DNA of 64,000 nucleotides, taken from NCBI RefSeq assembly GCF_900002575.1, contig NZ_LN650648.1:2891565-2955564 (forward strand), given 5' to 3'. Made by a program: the position numbers and the translations under genes. The notes under the pieces are model-generated. The model had not been told where the DNA came from, did not search any database, and saw only the letters and a program-made list of their open reading frames with translations. The DNA comes from Romboutsia hominis (GTDB lineage Bacteria > Bacillota > Clostridia > Peptostreptococcales > Peptostreptococcaceae). This document shows, one piece after another, positions 8,700 through 19,342 of this stretch (position 1 is the stretch's first letter; each line of letters starts with the position of its first letter).

Positions 8700-10379
8700 C
8701 TATTTAGATTTCTTTTTGCTTTTTATAAATAAAGATGCAATTAAACCAAGTAATGATATAACAGCTACACCTATAAATAAGTGAGCATAACCTTGATTCA
8801 TAGTGTATTGATACGCATTTTCTATGGCTGGTTTAGCTTTATCTAAACTTGTTAAGTAATTACTTTTTAATGCTGCAAAATCCATATTAGGATTTACTGA
8901 CATAGTATGTTGTATACCATTGAGCATAGACATCATAAAAGATTTAACTGTTTCAAATATATTAGTAACATCTGCATTTTGTAATTTATTCATCATATCT
9001 GCTGATGCTGTACTACTTCCTAATGCACCTCCTGTTATCCCTTGTATATGTGGCATTACTTTTTCTATTGCACCTGGTACATTTCTGCCTGCATCTGATA
9101 CGAAGTTTATCAGTAAGTTAGGTGATATAGCTACACCTATAGAGCGAAGTAATGAAACTGTTGATTGCCCCATTGATATTTCTTCTGGTTTAACTAAACT
9201 CATCATTAAATAATTTACAGGTGTTCCCATGGTAAATCCCATACCTATGCCCATAAATACTAATCCTATAGTTAAGTTTGTGAAATTGGGATGATTTGCA
9301 GTTATAACTGCCTGATATAATACACCGAATATATTAGCTAAAAATCCTAGTAATAATAATCTCTTAACACCAAATTTATCTATAAACTTACCACCAAGTG
9401 GAGCTGATATACCAGTAAATACAGCAAATAAAGTTACTATATAGCCACCACTACCTCTTTTTAACTTTAATACATTTTCAGCAAATTGTGGTAAAAATAC
9501 AGTACTCATAAGTCCACATCCCACTATAAGACTTATAAATAAAGTTAATGCTATTTGCTTATTAGTAAAGAAACTTAAGTTTAAGACAGGGTCTTCTGCT
9601 CTTTTTTCTATATATATAAATATTGGAACCATTATTATAGATATTAATAAATATGGCCAAACATCTAATGTCTTAATTGAATTTCCAAAATCATAGAATT
9701 TAAGATTTGTTAAAGCATACATTAATGATGCAATTAAAATACTTAATATTAAAGACCCCCAAATGTCCATTTTTTTAATATCTGAGTCTTTTTTATTTTC
9801 TTCTAGTTTTAACGCTGCTCCTATTATAATAATGCTTATAGGTACATTTATTAAAAATAAATATCCCCATTTACCATCTCCAGCCACAGAAAGTATAAAA
9901 CTTCCTAGCGTTGGTCCAAGAACAGTTGCTATTCCATATATTCCTCCAACTAATCCAAGTGCTGACCCTCTTTTTTCTTCAGGGAAAGATGAGCCTATAT
10001 ATGCTGTGGCTATTGGCATTATACCTCCGCCACCTATTGCTTCGATAACTCTTGAAGTTAGTAAAAATCCATAGCTCCCTACTATATCTGATATTCCACA
10101 AAGTAAAGAACCTGTGGCAAATAATGTAACACAAATCATATATACCTTTTTTCTACCATATGTATCTGCTAACTTACCTGTTATTGGCATAGATACAGCA
10201 TATGCTAAAGTATATATGGTTATCATCCACACGCTAGCTGATTCTGATATTCCAAGTCCACTAGCTATTACATTTCTTGCTGGTGATACTATTCCAGAGT
10301 CCATAGCCCCCATAAAAATTCCAAGTAAAAATACTAACATAGCGATGCTTGTACTCTTCTTTTTTAATGCTTCACTCAT
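8700..10379 (-). CDS. MFS multidrug exporter, DHA2 (14-TM) family
   Basis: This protein of about 559 residues has the 14 predicted membrane segments of EmrB/QacA-type drug:proton antiporters. It carries the motif-A sequence GKLADTYGRKKVY between TM2 and TM3 and a motif-C-like GGIYGIATVLGPTLGSFIL in TM5. Substrates could be cationic drugs, bile salts or fatty acids; none can be named. A longer frame opens at 10400, but its early codons overlap the AGGAG site, so the ATG at 10379 is the better start. A large loop near the C-terminus (about residues 425-520, rich in Met, Asn and Ala) is longer than usual. No regulator lies next to it. Confidence 0.9.
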   Translation of the reverse strand: MSEALKKKSTSIAMLVFLLGIFMGAMDSGIVSPARNVIASGLGISESASVWMITIYTLAYAVSMPITGKLADTYGRKKVYMICVTLFATGSLLCGISDIVGSYGFLLTSRVIEAIGGGGIMPIATAYIGSSFPEEKRGSALGLVGGIYGIATVLGPTLGSFILSVAGDGKWGYLFLINVPISIIIIGAALKLEENKKDSDIKKMDIWGSLILSILIASLMYALTNLKFYDFGNSIKTLDVWPYLLISIIMVPIFIYIEKRAEDPVLNLSFFTNKQIALTLFISLIVGCGLMSTVFLPQFAENVLKLKRGSGGYIVTLFAVFTGISAPLGGKFIDKFGVKRLLLLGFLANIFGVLYQAVITANHPNFTNLTIGLVFMGIGMGFTMGTPVNYLMMSLVKPEEISMGQSTVSLLRSIGVAISPNLLINFVSDAGRNVPGAIEKVMPHIQGITGGALGSSTASADMMNKLQNADVTNIFETVKSFMMSMLNGIQHTMSVNPNMDFAALKSNYLTSLDKAKPAIENAYQYTMNQGYAHLFIGVAVISLLGLIASLFIKSKKKSK

Positions 10380-10656
10380 GAAAAACTCACTCCTATTCAT
10401 AATTATAAATGCTTATAATGTAAGAGTTATTGCTTCATATTCTATTTAAAAATTTTAATTATAACTATTTTAAAGTTTAATATTCTATATATAAATATTC
10501 CATATTAAAATAACTACAATTTTATGATATAAGAAATTTTATATTTTCCCTTACATTACCTACTAATATTGGAAAAATTTAATTTTAGCCAATACTATCC
10601 TATATACCCTTATAGAGGATATTTATTCATATATTAATTAAAATTATATTTACACA
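10380..10656. other. AT-rich intergenic stretch
   Basis: I see no gene here. It should hold the promoter of the MFS gene, but no clear -35/-10 pair stands out. Confidence 0.5.
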
Positions 10657-10690
10657 ATAAAAAACTCTTAGATAAAATCTAAGAGTTTGA
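10657..10690 (-). terminator. Terminator of the five-tRNA cluster
   Basis: AACTCTTAGA/TCTAAGAGTT (10663-10687) is followed on the minus strand by a T-run. Confidence 0.95.
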
Positions 10691-10691
10691 T

Positions 10692-10766
10692 TGGAGCTGG
10701 TGATAGGAATCGAACCTACAACCTGCTGATTACAAGTCAGCTGCTCTACCGTTGAGCCACACCAGC
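10692..10766 (-). tRNA. tRNA-Thr(TGT)
   Basis: A 75-base cloverleaf with anticodon TGT and encoded CCA. The acceptor is GCTGGTG/CACCAGC. Last gene of the minus-strand cluster. Confidence 0.97.
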
Positions 10767-10781
10767 ATATGATATTTAAAT

Positions 10782-10858
10782 TGGCGACCTGGAAGGGACT
10801 CGAACCCTCGACCTCCAGCGTGACAGGCTGGCATTCTAACCAGCTGAACTACCAGGCC
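10782..10858 (-). tRNA. tRNA-Asp(GTC)
   Basis: A 77-base cloverleaf with anticodon GTC and encoded CCA. Confidence 0.97.
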
Positions 10859-10868
10859 GCATATAAAT

Positions 10869-10944
10869 TGGTGGGACTAACAGGGCTCGAACCTGTGACC
10901 CCCTGCTTGTAAGGCAGGTGCTCTCCCAGCTGAGCTATAGTCCC
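10869..10944 (-). tRNA. tRNA-Val(TAC)
   Basis: A 76-base cloverleaf with anticodon TAC and encoded CCA. The acceptor is GGGACTA/TAGTCCC. Confidence 0.97.
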
Positions 10945-10948
10945 AAAA

Positions 10949-11023
10949 TGGTGACCCATAGGGGAATCGAACCCCTGTTACCGCCGTGAAAGGGCGGTGT
11001 CTTGACCGCTTGACCAATGGGCC
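10949..11023 (-). tRNA. tRNA-Glu(TTC)
   Basis: A 75-base cloverleaf with anticodon TTC and encoded CCA. Confidence 0.97.
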
Positions 11024-11043
11024 GTGCTGAGTAAAAATTAAAA

Positions 11044-11119
11044 TGGTGACCCATCCGCGACTCGAACGCGGGACACCCTGATTAAAAGTCAGGTGCTCTA
11101 CCGACTGAGCTAATGGGTC
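11044..11119 (-). tRNA. tRNA-Lys(TTT)
   Basis: A 76-base cloverleaf with anticodon TTT and encoded CCA. First gene of the cluster (order Lys-Glu-Val-Asp-Thr). Confidence 0.97.
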
Positions 11120-11171
11120 ATTTCCTTTTTTGCCTTTCGGCTTGTTCGTGTTTCTCTCACTCACAAATATT

Positions 11172-11200
11172 ATTATATTAGGTTCATACACTTTCGTCAA
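11172..11200 (-). promoter_or_regulatory. Promoter of the five-tRNA cluster
   Basis: On the minus strand TTGACG (11195-11200) is followed by a 17-base spacer and a perfect TATAAT (11172-11177), about 50 bases before tRNA-Lys. This is a strong housekeeping-sigma promoter. Confidence 0.9.
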
Positions 11201-11492
11201 CACTTTTTTTACATTTTTTTATATTTTTTTACTTTTTTGTTTATTTTTCTCTCAACCTTAGTAAATAACAGAGGTTCATAAATTAATTTTTTATTAAAAA
11301 ATACTTAATTTTAGATTTTTACCAATTATATAATCTATATTTTTCTTAAATTAGGGTATAAATATTAATTTATAAGTAAGTATTCTAATTGTTTTTTATT
11401 CAGTAAAACTTTTTGTAGAATATATTTTTATAAGTATAAATAAAAATATATTTATCTCTAACTTAATTTTATATATTTTAATTTTTATATAT
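11201..11492. other. AT-rich gap without a gene
   Basis: Only T-rich low-complexity sequence is seen between the tRNA promoter and the purA terminator. Confidence 0.6.
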
Positions 11493-11526
11493 AAAAAAGT
11501 GTAGTGGATATAATCCACTACACTTA
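11493..11526 (-). terminator. purA terminator
   Basis: AGTGTAGTGGAT/ATCCACTACACT forms the stem, followed on the minus strand by TTTTTTA. Confidence 0.95.
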
Positions 11527-11532
11527 TATATA

Positions 11533-12855
<1,323 letters not shown>

Positions 12856-12900
12856 TTACCAATACATTTTATCAAACATTCGATACATTTTCAAACTTTT

Positions 12901-13206
12901 TTATTTACACTTTGAGTTTAATATGTATTTTTTTATATCTTCTAAGCTATTTAAACTCTTTATTATTCCTTCTGATTCTTCTATATTTTTTATAAATGTT
13001 CCTACTTCTTCTATTTTAGATACACCTAAAATTTCTTTATTTTCTCCAGACATTGTATCCATCATCATAATCTTATAATTAGATCCTTTTTTGCAGTAAA
13101 ATACTAATGTCTCCTTTATATTATTATCAATTATTCTAAATAAATTTATTTCTTTGTTTATTTCTATTATTTTTGGATATATATATAATACATTTATATG
13201 CAACAC
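12901..13206 (-). CDS. Hypothetical protein between dnaB and purA
   Basis: The 101-residue frame starts with GTG at 13206 behind GGGGGA. It has no membrane segment and no family I recognise. It has an alternating hydrophobic pattern with a Lys/Glu-rich C-terminus (SIEEV... and LEDIKKYILN-type helices), as in a small alpha/beta protein. It follows the dnaB terminator and the DnaA-box cluster, so it probably has its own promoter in that region and could be influenced by DnaA. Codon use resembles its neighbours. I consider it a real gene of unknown function. Confidence 0.65.
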   Translation of the reverse strand: MLHINVLYIYPKIIEINKEINLFRIIDNNIKETLVFYCKKGSNYKIMMMDTMSGENKEILGVSKIEEVGTFIKNIEESEGIIKSLNSLEDIKKYILNSKCK

Positions 13207-13255
13207 ATTTTTCCCCCATAAAAAATTTGTATTTATAAATATTAAGTTGTAAACA

Positions 13256-13282
13256 ATAAAAGCAAGCTAATAGCTTGCTTTT
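13256..13282 (-). terminator. Terminator of the dnaB operon
   Basis: AAGCAAGCTA/TAGCTTGCTT forms the stem; on the minus strand it is followed by TTTTATTGTTT. Confidence 0.85.
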
Positions 13283-13290
13283 TTTTGTAC

Positions 13291-13422
13291 TTATTCACAT
13301 TTATCAACAGGTTACATGTGGATAATGTGGATAAGTCTTTTTGTATTTTTCAACACTTATGATTTTTTTCCTACATTTATCCACATACTTTAACCAATTT
13401 CCAAAAAAACTTCTGTGGATAT
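13291..13422. promoter_or_regulatory. Cluster of six DnaA boxes behind dnaB
   Basis: Within 132 bases: TTATTCACA (13291), TTATCAACA (13301), two abutting perfect TGTGGATAA boxes (13317 and 13326), perfect TTATCCACA (13377) and TGTGGATAT (13414). Three sites are perfect and the others differ by one base. The cluster lies between the dnaB stop and its terminator. It resembles the origin-proximal DnaA-box clusters that titrate DnaA in B. subtilis. Confidence 0.8.
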
Positions 13423-13427
13423 CTTGG

Positions 13428-14756
13428 TTACATATCCCTAGATTTATCCGCAAATTTTTGAACTTCACCAAGCCAAACTAGCTCTACTGCACCAGTTTCA
13501 CCGTGTCTATTTTTAGCTATTATTACCTCTCCTATGTTCTTTTTTTCTGAATCTGGATGATAATATTCATCTCTATATAAAAACATTACTATATCTGCAT
13601 CCTGCTCTATTGCTCCAGATTCTCTTAAATCTGATAGCATAGGTCTATGATCTGCTCTTTGTTCTGGTGCACGAGATAGCTGAGATAATGCTACTACCGG
13701 ACAATTAAGTTCTTTTGCGATTATTTTTAAAGATCTTGATATTTTTGATATTTCTTGTTGTCTACTTTCATTATTACCTTCACCTTCCATAAGTTGAAGA
13801 TAATCTATAAGTATTAAATCTAATCCCTGCTCTATTTTAAGTTTTCTACATTTTGATCTTAACTCAGATATTTTTATACCTGGAGTATCATCTATATATA
13901 TCTTAGCATTAGATAAAACTGCCATAGAATCTATTATTCTAGGCCAGTCATTTTCTCCTAGCTTTCCTGTTTTTAATTTTTTAAGCTCTACACTAGATTG
14001 TGATGATAACATACGTTGAACTAACTGTTCTTTAGACATCTCTAAACTAAATACAGCTACAGATGCATCACCTTTTAGTGCTGCATTTTGAACAAGATTT
14101 AATGAAAATGCAGTTTTCCCCATAGCTGGACGAGCTGCTATTAGTATTAAATCTGTTCTCTGTAGTCCATTTATCTTTTTGTTTAAGTCTTTAAAACCAG
14201 TTGTTATTCCTGTTATTTCACTCTTTGATGTGTACAGATGTTCAATCATATCATAAGTATCCATTAGTACGCTATTTATAGATTTAAAATCATCACTAGC
14301 TTTTTCTTGAGATATATCAAATATCTGTTTTTCTGCTTTTTCTAAGACATCTTCTATTTTCGAGGAACCTTCATATCCTAAGCTTATAATTTCATTAGAT
14401 GCTTTTATAAGTTGTCTTAAAACTGATTTTTCCTTCACTATATCTGCATAATACTTTACATTAGATGTTGTAGGGACAATCGTTGATAAACTCGTTATAT
14501 AACTTATGCCTCCTACATCATCTAAATGTCCTTCTTTTTTAAGTTCTTCTGTTAGGGTTATTAAGTCTATTGGTTCACCTTTATTACTTAACTTTATCAT
14601 GCACTCATATATGATTTTGTGAGCTTCTTTGTAAAAGTCATTTGGCTTTATAGTTTCACTCACCGTTATCATTGCATCTTTATCAAGTAATATAGACCCT
14701 AATATAGACTGTTCTGATTCCACACTATGTGGAGGAATTCTAGTCATATCCTCCAT
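13428..14756 (-). CDS. dnaB: Replicative DNA helicase
   Basis: This is the hexameric 5'-3' helicase that unwinds DNA at the fork and recruits primase. The N-terminal domain (1-150) contains PHSVESEQSILGSIL. The RecA-like domain has Walker A AARPAMGKTAF (about 210-220), Walker B LILIDYLQLM and SDLRESGAIEQDADIVMFLYRD near the C-terminus. The 442-residue length is typical. The ATG at 14756 follows AGGTGAT. It is the last gene of rplI-containing operon 18521-13428. In Gram-positive nomenclature it is also called dnaC. Confidence 0.97.
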   Translation of the reverse strand: MEDMTRIPPHSVESEQSILGSILLDKDAMITVSETIKPNDFYKEAHKIIYECMIKLSNKGEPIDLITLTEELKKEGHLDDVGGISYITSLSTIVPTTSNVKYYADIVKEKSVLRQLIKASNEIISLGYEGSSKIEDVLEKAEKQIFDISQEKASDDFKSINSVLMDTYDMIEHLYTSKSEITGITTGFKDLNKKINGLQRTDLILIAARPAMGKTAFSLNLVQNAALKGDASVAVFSLEMSKEQLVQRMLSSQSSVELKKLKTGKLGENDWPRIIDSMAVLSNAKIYIDDTPGIKISELRSKCRKLKIEQGLDLILIDYLQLMEGEGNNESRQQEISKISRSLKIIAKELNCPVVALSQLSRAPEQRADHRPMLSDLRESGAIEQDADIVMFLYRDEYYHPDSEKKNIGEVIIAKNRHGETGAVELVWLGEVQKFADKSRDM

Positions 14757-14780
14757 TGTTTATCACCTCAAGTGTCTTTT

Positions 14781-15230
14781 CTATTGTTTCTCTTTTACAT
14801 CTACTCTCATCTTAGTAGTTACTTTTTGATGTATCTTTATCTCAACGAATCTTGAACCTAAAGCTCTTATTGGTTCATCTAAGTGTATTTTTCTCTTATC
14901 TACTTCTATAGAGTGTTGTTTTTTTATTTGTTCTGCTATATCTTTAGATGTTATTGATCCAAATAATCTTCCACCATCACCAGCTTTAGTATATATAACA
15001 ACGTTTAATTCTTCCATTTTCTTTCCTAATTCTACTGCTGCTTCGTACTCTTTTTGAGCTTTTATCTCTTCAGATTTCTTCTTTTCACCTAATTCTTTTA
15101 CTGCTGTATTATCTGCTACAACTGCTAATTTCTTTTTAAGTAAAAAGTTTCTTGCGTATCCATCACTTACTTCTTTTACTTCACCTTTTTTACCAGTTCC
15201 TTTAACGTCTTTTAATAAAATAACTTTCAT
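14781..15230 (-). CDS. rplI: 50S ribosomal protein L9
   Basis: L9 binds 23S domain V near the L1 stalk and limits ribosome slippage. The 149 residues show the canonical N-terminal domain ([18 protein letters not shown]...GYARNFL), a Lys/Glu-rich connecting helix and the C-terminal domain. The ATG directly abuts the gdpP stop codon and uses the GGAGGAG within the gdpP end, so translation is probably coupled. Confidence 0.98.
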   Translation of the reverse strand: MKVILLKDVKGTGKKGEVKEVSDGYARNFLLKKKLAVVADNTAVKELGEKKKSEEIKAQKEYEAAVELGKKMEELNVVIYTKAGDGGRLFGSITSKDIAEQIKKQHSIEVDKRKIHLDEPIRALGSRFVEIKIHQKVTTKMRVDVKEKQ

Positions 15231-17225
15231 CTATTTCTCCTCCTTTATGCATTCGTCAATTATATCTTGTACCATTGAATATGCAGTTTTTAATGAAACA
15301 CCTTCTAATTGAGCACCTGCTATATCTTTGTGGCCTCCTCCGCCTAGTTTTTCCATAAGAACATGTACATTGGTTTCTCCTAATGATCTAGCACTTATGA
15401 ATATTTTATCATCTTTTTTACCTAGAACAAATGATGCTTCAACTTCCTTTATATTTAATAATTCATCTGCTGCTTGTGCTATTACTATATTTATGTTATC
15501 TGCTACTCTTTCTGTATAAGCTAAACAGATTTTTCCATAAACTATCTTAGCACTTTGTATGATTTCAGCCTTAGTTATAAAATCACTTATGTCTGAGTTA
15601 AATAGCTTTTTGACTTCTACAGTATCTGCACCTACTTTTTTAAGATACGATGCAGCTTCAAATGTTCTTACCCCTGTTTTGAAGGCGAAGTTTTTAGTAT
15701 CTAGAGTTATACCAGCTAATAAACCTTCTGCAGTTAATTTATTTATCTTTACATTATCTTCCATGTATTGGACTAGCTCAGTTACCATCTCACACGTAGA
15801 TGATACGTATATTTCATGGAATAAAAGTACTGTATCATTTATAAATTCAACGCCTCTTCTGTGGTGGTCTATCACTACAATTTTGTCAGATATACCTAAT
15901 AGTTCATTACATTCTGTAAAATTAGGTCTATGGGTATCAACAACTACCACAAGTGTATTTCTCGTGCAACTTCTTATAGCTTCTTCGCTATCTATAAATA
16001 TTCCATCATAATAATCTGAAGATTCTATTCTATCTACAAATATATCTATTGATTCATTTGTACTATCTAGCACTATATTAGCATTTTTACCGCAAGATTT
16101 ACATATATCATATATTCCAACTGCCGAACCCAGAGCATCCATATCAGGATATTTGTGTCCCATTATATATACATGATCACTTTCTAATATAATTTCTCTT
16201 AGTGCATGACCTATTAATCTTGATTTTACTTTTGTAGTTTTTTCTACTGCTTTAGATTTTCCACCGTAGAATACTGACTTATCTTTAGTTTTTATAACAG
16301 CTTGATCTCCACCTCTACCTAAAGCTAAATCAAGAGCTCCAGACGCCAATTTTAGATTTTCATTTATGGAATCTCCATCTACACCTATCCCCATACTTAT
16401 AGTAACAGGTAATGTATTTCCATAGTCTATTTCTCTTATTTTATCTAGTACAGAAAACTTTTCACTTTCTAATTTTTTAAGTTCTTTTTTGTTCATAACT
16501 AAGAAAAATTTATCTTTTGATGTTCTTTTTAATGCTGACTTAGATGCATTTTCTAAATTAGAAAGAATTCTTTCTATTTCAACGTTTATCATTGGTCTTT
16601 TATCCTCTGATGCACTTTTTAATACGTCATCATATCCATCAACCTGAATCAACATCATAGAATTTTTCTCATCTTCATGCTTTTGTTGTAAATTTAGATA
16701 ATCTGTCTTATCTAACCAATATAACATCATTAGATATTTTGCATTTTTTTCTTGATCATTTTTTACAACATTGTATACTACAGTATAATCTCTGTCTTTA
16801 TACTTTACATCTGTGTACATTTCTTTATTTTCATTTAAAACTTTTCTAAGATCTAGATTCTTTACTATATCATCAATGTTTTCACCTAATAAATCTTGTG
16901 TTTCCGTCATCTGATGGAATTTATTATTGTACCAAGATATTTTTCCATCAAATTCTAATATACAAAGTGGAATAGGTAAATTCATTATTGCTTTTTTTGT
17001 TGTTTCATCTATATCTAAAGATAGATTTTGAATGTAATTATTCCATTCCTTCCTTCTAATATTAGTAGTTTTCCAGTTGTGGAAAACTATATATAAGAAA
17101 ATAAGGAAAAATAAGCAACCTACATAAAAATCATATAAAAGTAGTGCTGTACTTGCTACACCTATAATTAATATGTATATATTATTTTCTGGCATATTAA
17201 TTTTCAAGGCTGGTTTGTTCCTCAT
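15231..17225 (-). CDS. gdpP: Cyclic-di-AMP phosphodiesterase GdpP
   Basis: GdpP hydrolyses c-di-AMP to pApA and so affects potassium balance, wall stress and beta-lactam tolerance. The 664-residue protein has two N-terminal membrane segments (about 12-48), a PAS-like domain (about 80-170), a degenerate GGDEF domain (about 185-310) and a DHH/DHHA1 unit. In the DHH part GHKYPDMDALGSA (about 356-368), VVDTHRP and IDHHRR supply the metal ligands; GGGGHKDIAGAQ near the C-terminus is the DHHA1 substrate loop. All catalytic motifs look intact. It lies in the usual yybS-gdpP-rplI-dnaB order. Confidence 0.95.
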   Translation of the reverse strand: MRNKPALKINMPENNIYILIIGVASTALLLYDFYVGCLFFLIFLYIVFHNWKTTNIRRKEWNNYIQNLSLDIDETTKKAIMNLPIPLCILEFDGKISWYNNKFHQMTETQDLLGENIDDIVKNLDLRKVLNENKEMYTDVKYKDRDYTVVYNVVKNDQEKNAKYLMMLYWLDKTDYLNLQQKHEDEKNSMMLIQVDGYDDVLKSASEDKRPMINVEIERILSNLENASKSALKRTSKDKFFLVMNKKELKKLESEKFSVLDKIREIDYGNTLPVTISMGIGVDGDSINENLKLASGALDLALGRGGDQAVIKTKDKSVFYGGKSKAVEKTTKVKSRLIGHALREIILESDHVYIMGHKYPDMDALGSAVGIYDICKSCGKNANIVLDSTNESIDIFVDRIESSDYYDGIFIDSEEAIRSCTRNTLVVVVDTHRPNFTECNELLGISDKIVVIDHHRRGVEFINDTVLLFHEIYVSSTCEMVTELVQYMEDNVKINKLTAEGLLAGITLDTKNFAFKTGVRTFEAASYLKKVGADTVEVKKLFNSDISDFITKAEIIQSAKIVYGKICLAYTERVADNINIVIAQAADELLNIKEVEASFVLGKKDDKIFISARSLGETNVHVLMEKLGGGGHKDIAGAQLEGVSLKTAYSMVQDIIDECIKEEK

Positions 17226-17236
17226 TACTTCCCTCC

Positions 17237-18193
17237 TTACGCAGATTTATAGCTTCTTACCTTTCTAAAATCTATTACACTATCTAACATCCCTAAGAAA
17301 GATATACCCATAAATCCGAATATATATAGGATTAATCCTGATATAAGTATATTTTTTATTTGACTAGCTTTAAACCAATTTCTTAGGTAATATACAGAAA
17401 CTGCTATTCCCTGAGCCATAAACATAAAATTAAAAACTAGTTGAAGATTCATTATGATTAAATCACCATGAAAATTTAAGCCTAACATATCAATTAAGAA
17501 AACTAGTATGTATAGCATAAGTGACACCATTACTGGATTTCCCGGTAAATAAAAATCTCTAAATTTAGGCATTTCTAAATTTACCATTCTTATTCTTTTT
17601 AATATAAATGCCTCAATGTAGTACGTAACAAACGCTAATATTATCCCCTGTAAAAATAGCATTGTAGGTAAAAGATTTTGTGCAAAGGTGATTACATCTT
17701 CTACTTTTAATCCACTACTTACATCTACACCTGCATCACCTAAAATTTGAAGCTGAACACTTACAGCTTCCTTCATACCATTCATAAAGTTATCTAATAA
17801 ATTAGTTTTAAATACCATATTTGCTATAGTATAGAAAATTATAGTTGAAATTATAACTATAATTGTCCCTGCATATATAGGTTCAAACTTATTTTCTTGA
17901 CCTTTTTTTATGTTTTGTCTTGCAACACTACCTATAACTATCCCAGGAAGTACACTCATAATACTAATACTTACAGCATATGTTATATCTACACCAAATA
18001 TAAGTATTAAAAAAGTAACTATCAAAGATAATATTGAGTACTTATTGTTACCTATAGTTCCTATTATTGCATAAGGTACTGGTATTAAGAAACTCAGCAC
18101 ACTTAATATAGGCACATATGCTGTTACTAGAGCTAATAATATTCCCAGCGTAACTATCATCGATACTTGTGATAGTTTTACTTTATTATTCAA
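17237..18193 (-). CDS. YybS-family (DUF2232) membrane protein
   Basis: The 318-residue polytopic protein has about eight membrane segments and the DUF2232/YybS architecture always found upstream of gdpP in Firmicutes. Some relatives resemble energy-coupling-type S components, but no substrate is known. The start is TTG at 18193 with AAGGAG ten bases upstream. The gene follows the MazG-like gene after 7 bases and precedes gdpP by 11, so it is part of the operon. Confidence 0.85.
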   Translation of the reverse strand: MNNKVKLSQVSMIVTLGILLALVTAYVPILSVLSFLIPVPYAIIGTIGNNKYSILSLIVTFLILIFGVDITYAVSISIMSVLPGIVIGSVARQNIKKGQENKFEPIYAGTIIVIISTIIFYTIANMVFKTNLLDNFMNGMKEAVSVQLQILGDAGVDVSSGLKVEDVITFAQNLLPTMLFLQGIILAFVTYYIEAFILKRIRMVNLEMPKFRDFYLPGNPVMVSLMLYILVFLIDMLGLNFHGDLIIMNLQLVFNFMFMAQGIAVSVYYLRNWFKASQIKNILISGLILYIFGFMGISFLGMLDSVIDFRKVRSYKSA

Positions 18194-18200
18194 ATTAGAT

Positions 18201-18521
18201 TCACTCCTTATTATCTATATGTTTTTTGAGTTCAGATAACTCACCATACCATCTTTCTATACTATGATTCTCATTTATTCCTAGTTTTATCTTTTCTTTT
18301 ATTTTATAATCCATTTCGTTAAAACTAATTCCCAATCTTTTTGCTAAAAGGTATGTTATCATTATAATATTTGCTAAAGTATCTTGTAATGCCTCATCTA
18401 AAGGCTTTACTCCTTTAAACATTAAGTTGAACAAATCCCCTACGCTCATTAACAACTCTGTTTTCATCCATTCCATTATTTTAACGTTTCTTGCTATATC
18501 GGAATTCCTATCTAATCTCAC
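18201..18521 (-). CDS. MazG-like protein
   Basis: This 106-residue all-helical protein resembles the MazG-like family of clostridia. Members are related to nucleotide pyrophosphohydrolases but often lack the full set of ExxE/ExxD metal ligands, and I do not see a complete set here. The start is GTG behind an unusually strong AAGGAGGGGG. It is the first gene of the yybS-gdpP-rplI-dnaB operon, which may suggest a link to nucleotide or second-messenger turnover. Confidence 0.75.
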   Translation of the reverse strand: MRLDRNSDIARNVKIMEWMKTELLMSVGDLFNLMFKGVKPLDEALQDTLANIIMITYLLAKRLGISFNEMDYKIKEKIKLGINENHSIERWYGELSELKKHIDNKE

Positions 18522-18583
18522 AGTTGCCCCCTCCTTAATATATAAATATTATATCATAAATCATAGTAGATTTAACTAGAATA

Positions 18584-18610
18584 ACAAAAAAACGAGCCAT
18601 AAGGCTCGTC
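18584..18610 (-). terminator. Terminator of rpsF-ssb-rpsR
   Basis: ACGAGCC/GGCTCGT around ATAA, then a seven-T run on the minus strand. Confidence 0.97.
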
Positions 18611-18614
18611 CTTC

Positions 18615-18842
18615 TTATTCTACAGTGTATGGTAAAAGTGCTATGTTTCTAGCTCTCTTTATAGCAACTGTTAATTCTCTTTGATGCTTAGCGCATGTTC
18701 CAGATATTCTTCTTGGTAATATTTTACCTCTCTCAGTTACATATTTTTGTAATCTTTGAGTGTTTTTGTAATCTATCTTAACGTCTTTTGAAGCACAGAA
18801 TTGACAAACTCTTCTCTTCTTACGTCTCTTCTTGTTTATCAT
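18615..18842 (-). CDS. rpsR: 30S ribosomal protein S18
   Basis: S18 forms a heterodimer with S6 on the 30S platform. The 75-residue protein is basic with [13 protein letters not shown] at the N-terminus. The CQFC...C cysteine pattern (in CQFCASK and GTCAKHQ) suggests the zinc-binding form. A longer frame exists upstream, but the AGGAGGG site places the start at ATG 18842, 16 bases after the ssb stop. Confidence 0.97.
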   Translation of the reverse strand: MINKKRRKKRRVCQFCASKDVKIDYKNTQRLQKYVTERGKILPRRISGTCAKHQRELTVAIKRARNIALLPYTVE

Positions 18843-18858
18843 AACATTTCCCTCCTTT

Positions 18859-19308
18859 TTAGAATGGTATATCGTCGTCATCTATAGCTTGGAAACCTTG
18901 AGGGTCTAATCCTTGTGGTTCGAACGTAGGCTCGAAACTAGGTTCAAATCCTGTTTGACTTCCTTTATTATACGAATTTTCCGATTTATTTCTACTATCT
19001 AAGAACTGTACTCTGTTAGCATTAACTCTAAACGCTCTTCTGTTTTCTCCAGCTTGGTTTTGATATACATCCACTCTTATTGAGCCTTGTACAGCTACTA
19101 AACTTCCTTTACCGATATAGTTAGCGCAATTCTCTGCAGATTTACCCCAAACTTGTATATCTATAAAATCAGTTTCTCTCTTACCATCTTTGCCTGAGAA
19201 TTCTCTATCAATAGCTATTGAGAAATTAGCAACAGGAGTTCCACTTCCTGCGATGTATCTTAACTCTGGGTCTCTTGTTAATCTACCCACTAAAACAACA
19301 TGGTTCAT
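18859..19308 (-). CDS. ssb: Single-stranded DNA-binding protein
   Basis: The protein coats single-stranded DNA and recruits repair and replication partners. The OB fold covers residues 1-105 ([18 protein letters not shown]). A flexible Phe-Glu-Pro repeat linker ([11 protein letters not shown], about 123-133) leads to the acidic tip DDDIPF that binds partner proteins. The 149-residue length is typical. It lies between rpsF and rpsR, as in most Firmicutes. Confidence 0.97.
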   Translation of the reverse strand: MNHVVLVGRLTRDPELRYIAGSGTPVANFSIAIDREFSGKDGKRETDFIDIQVWGKSAENCANYIGKGSLVAVQGSIRVDVYQNQAGENRRAFRVNANRVQFLDSRNKSENSYNKGSQTGFEPSFEPTFEPQGLDPQGFQAIDDDDIPF

Positions 19309-19342
19309 AATAACACCGCCTTTTACATAATAAAACTAGTCA

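Noticed and set aside
10877-11203. Frame of 108 codons across the minus-strand tRNAs
   Set aside because: It is made entirely of tRNA sequence and the tRNA promoter.
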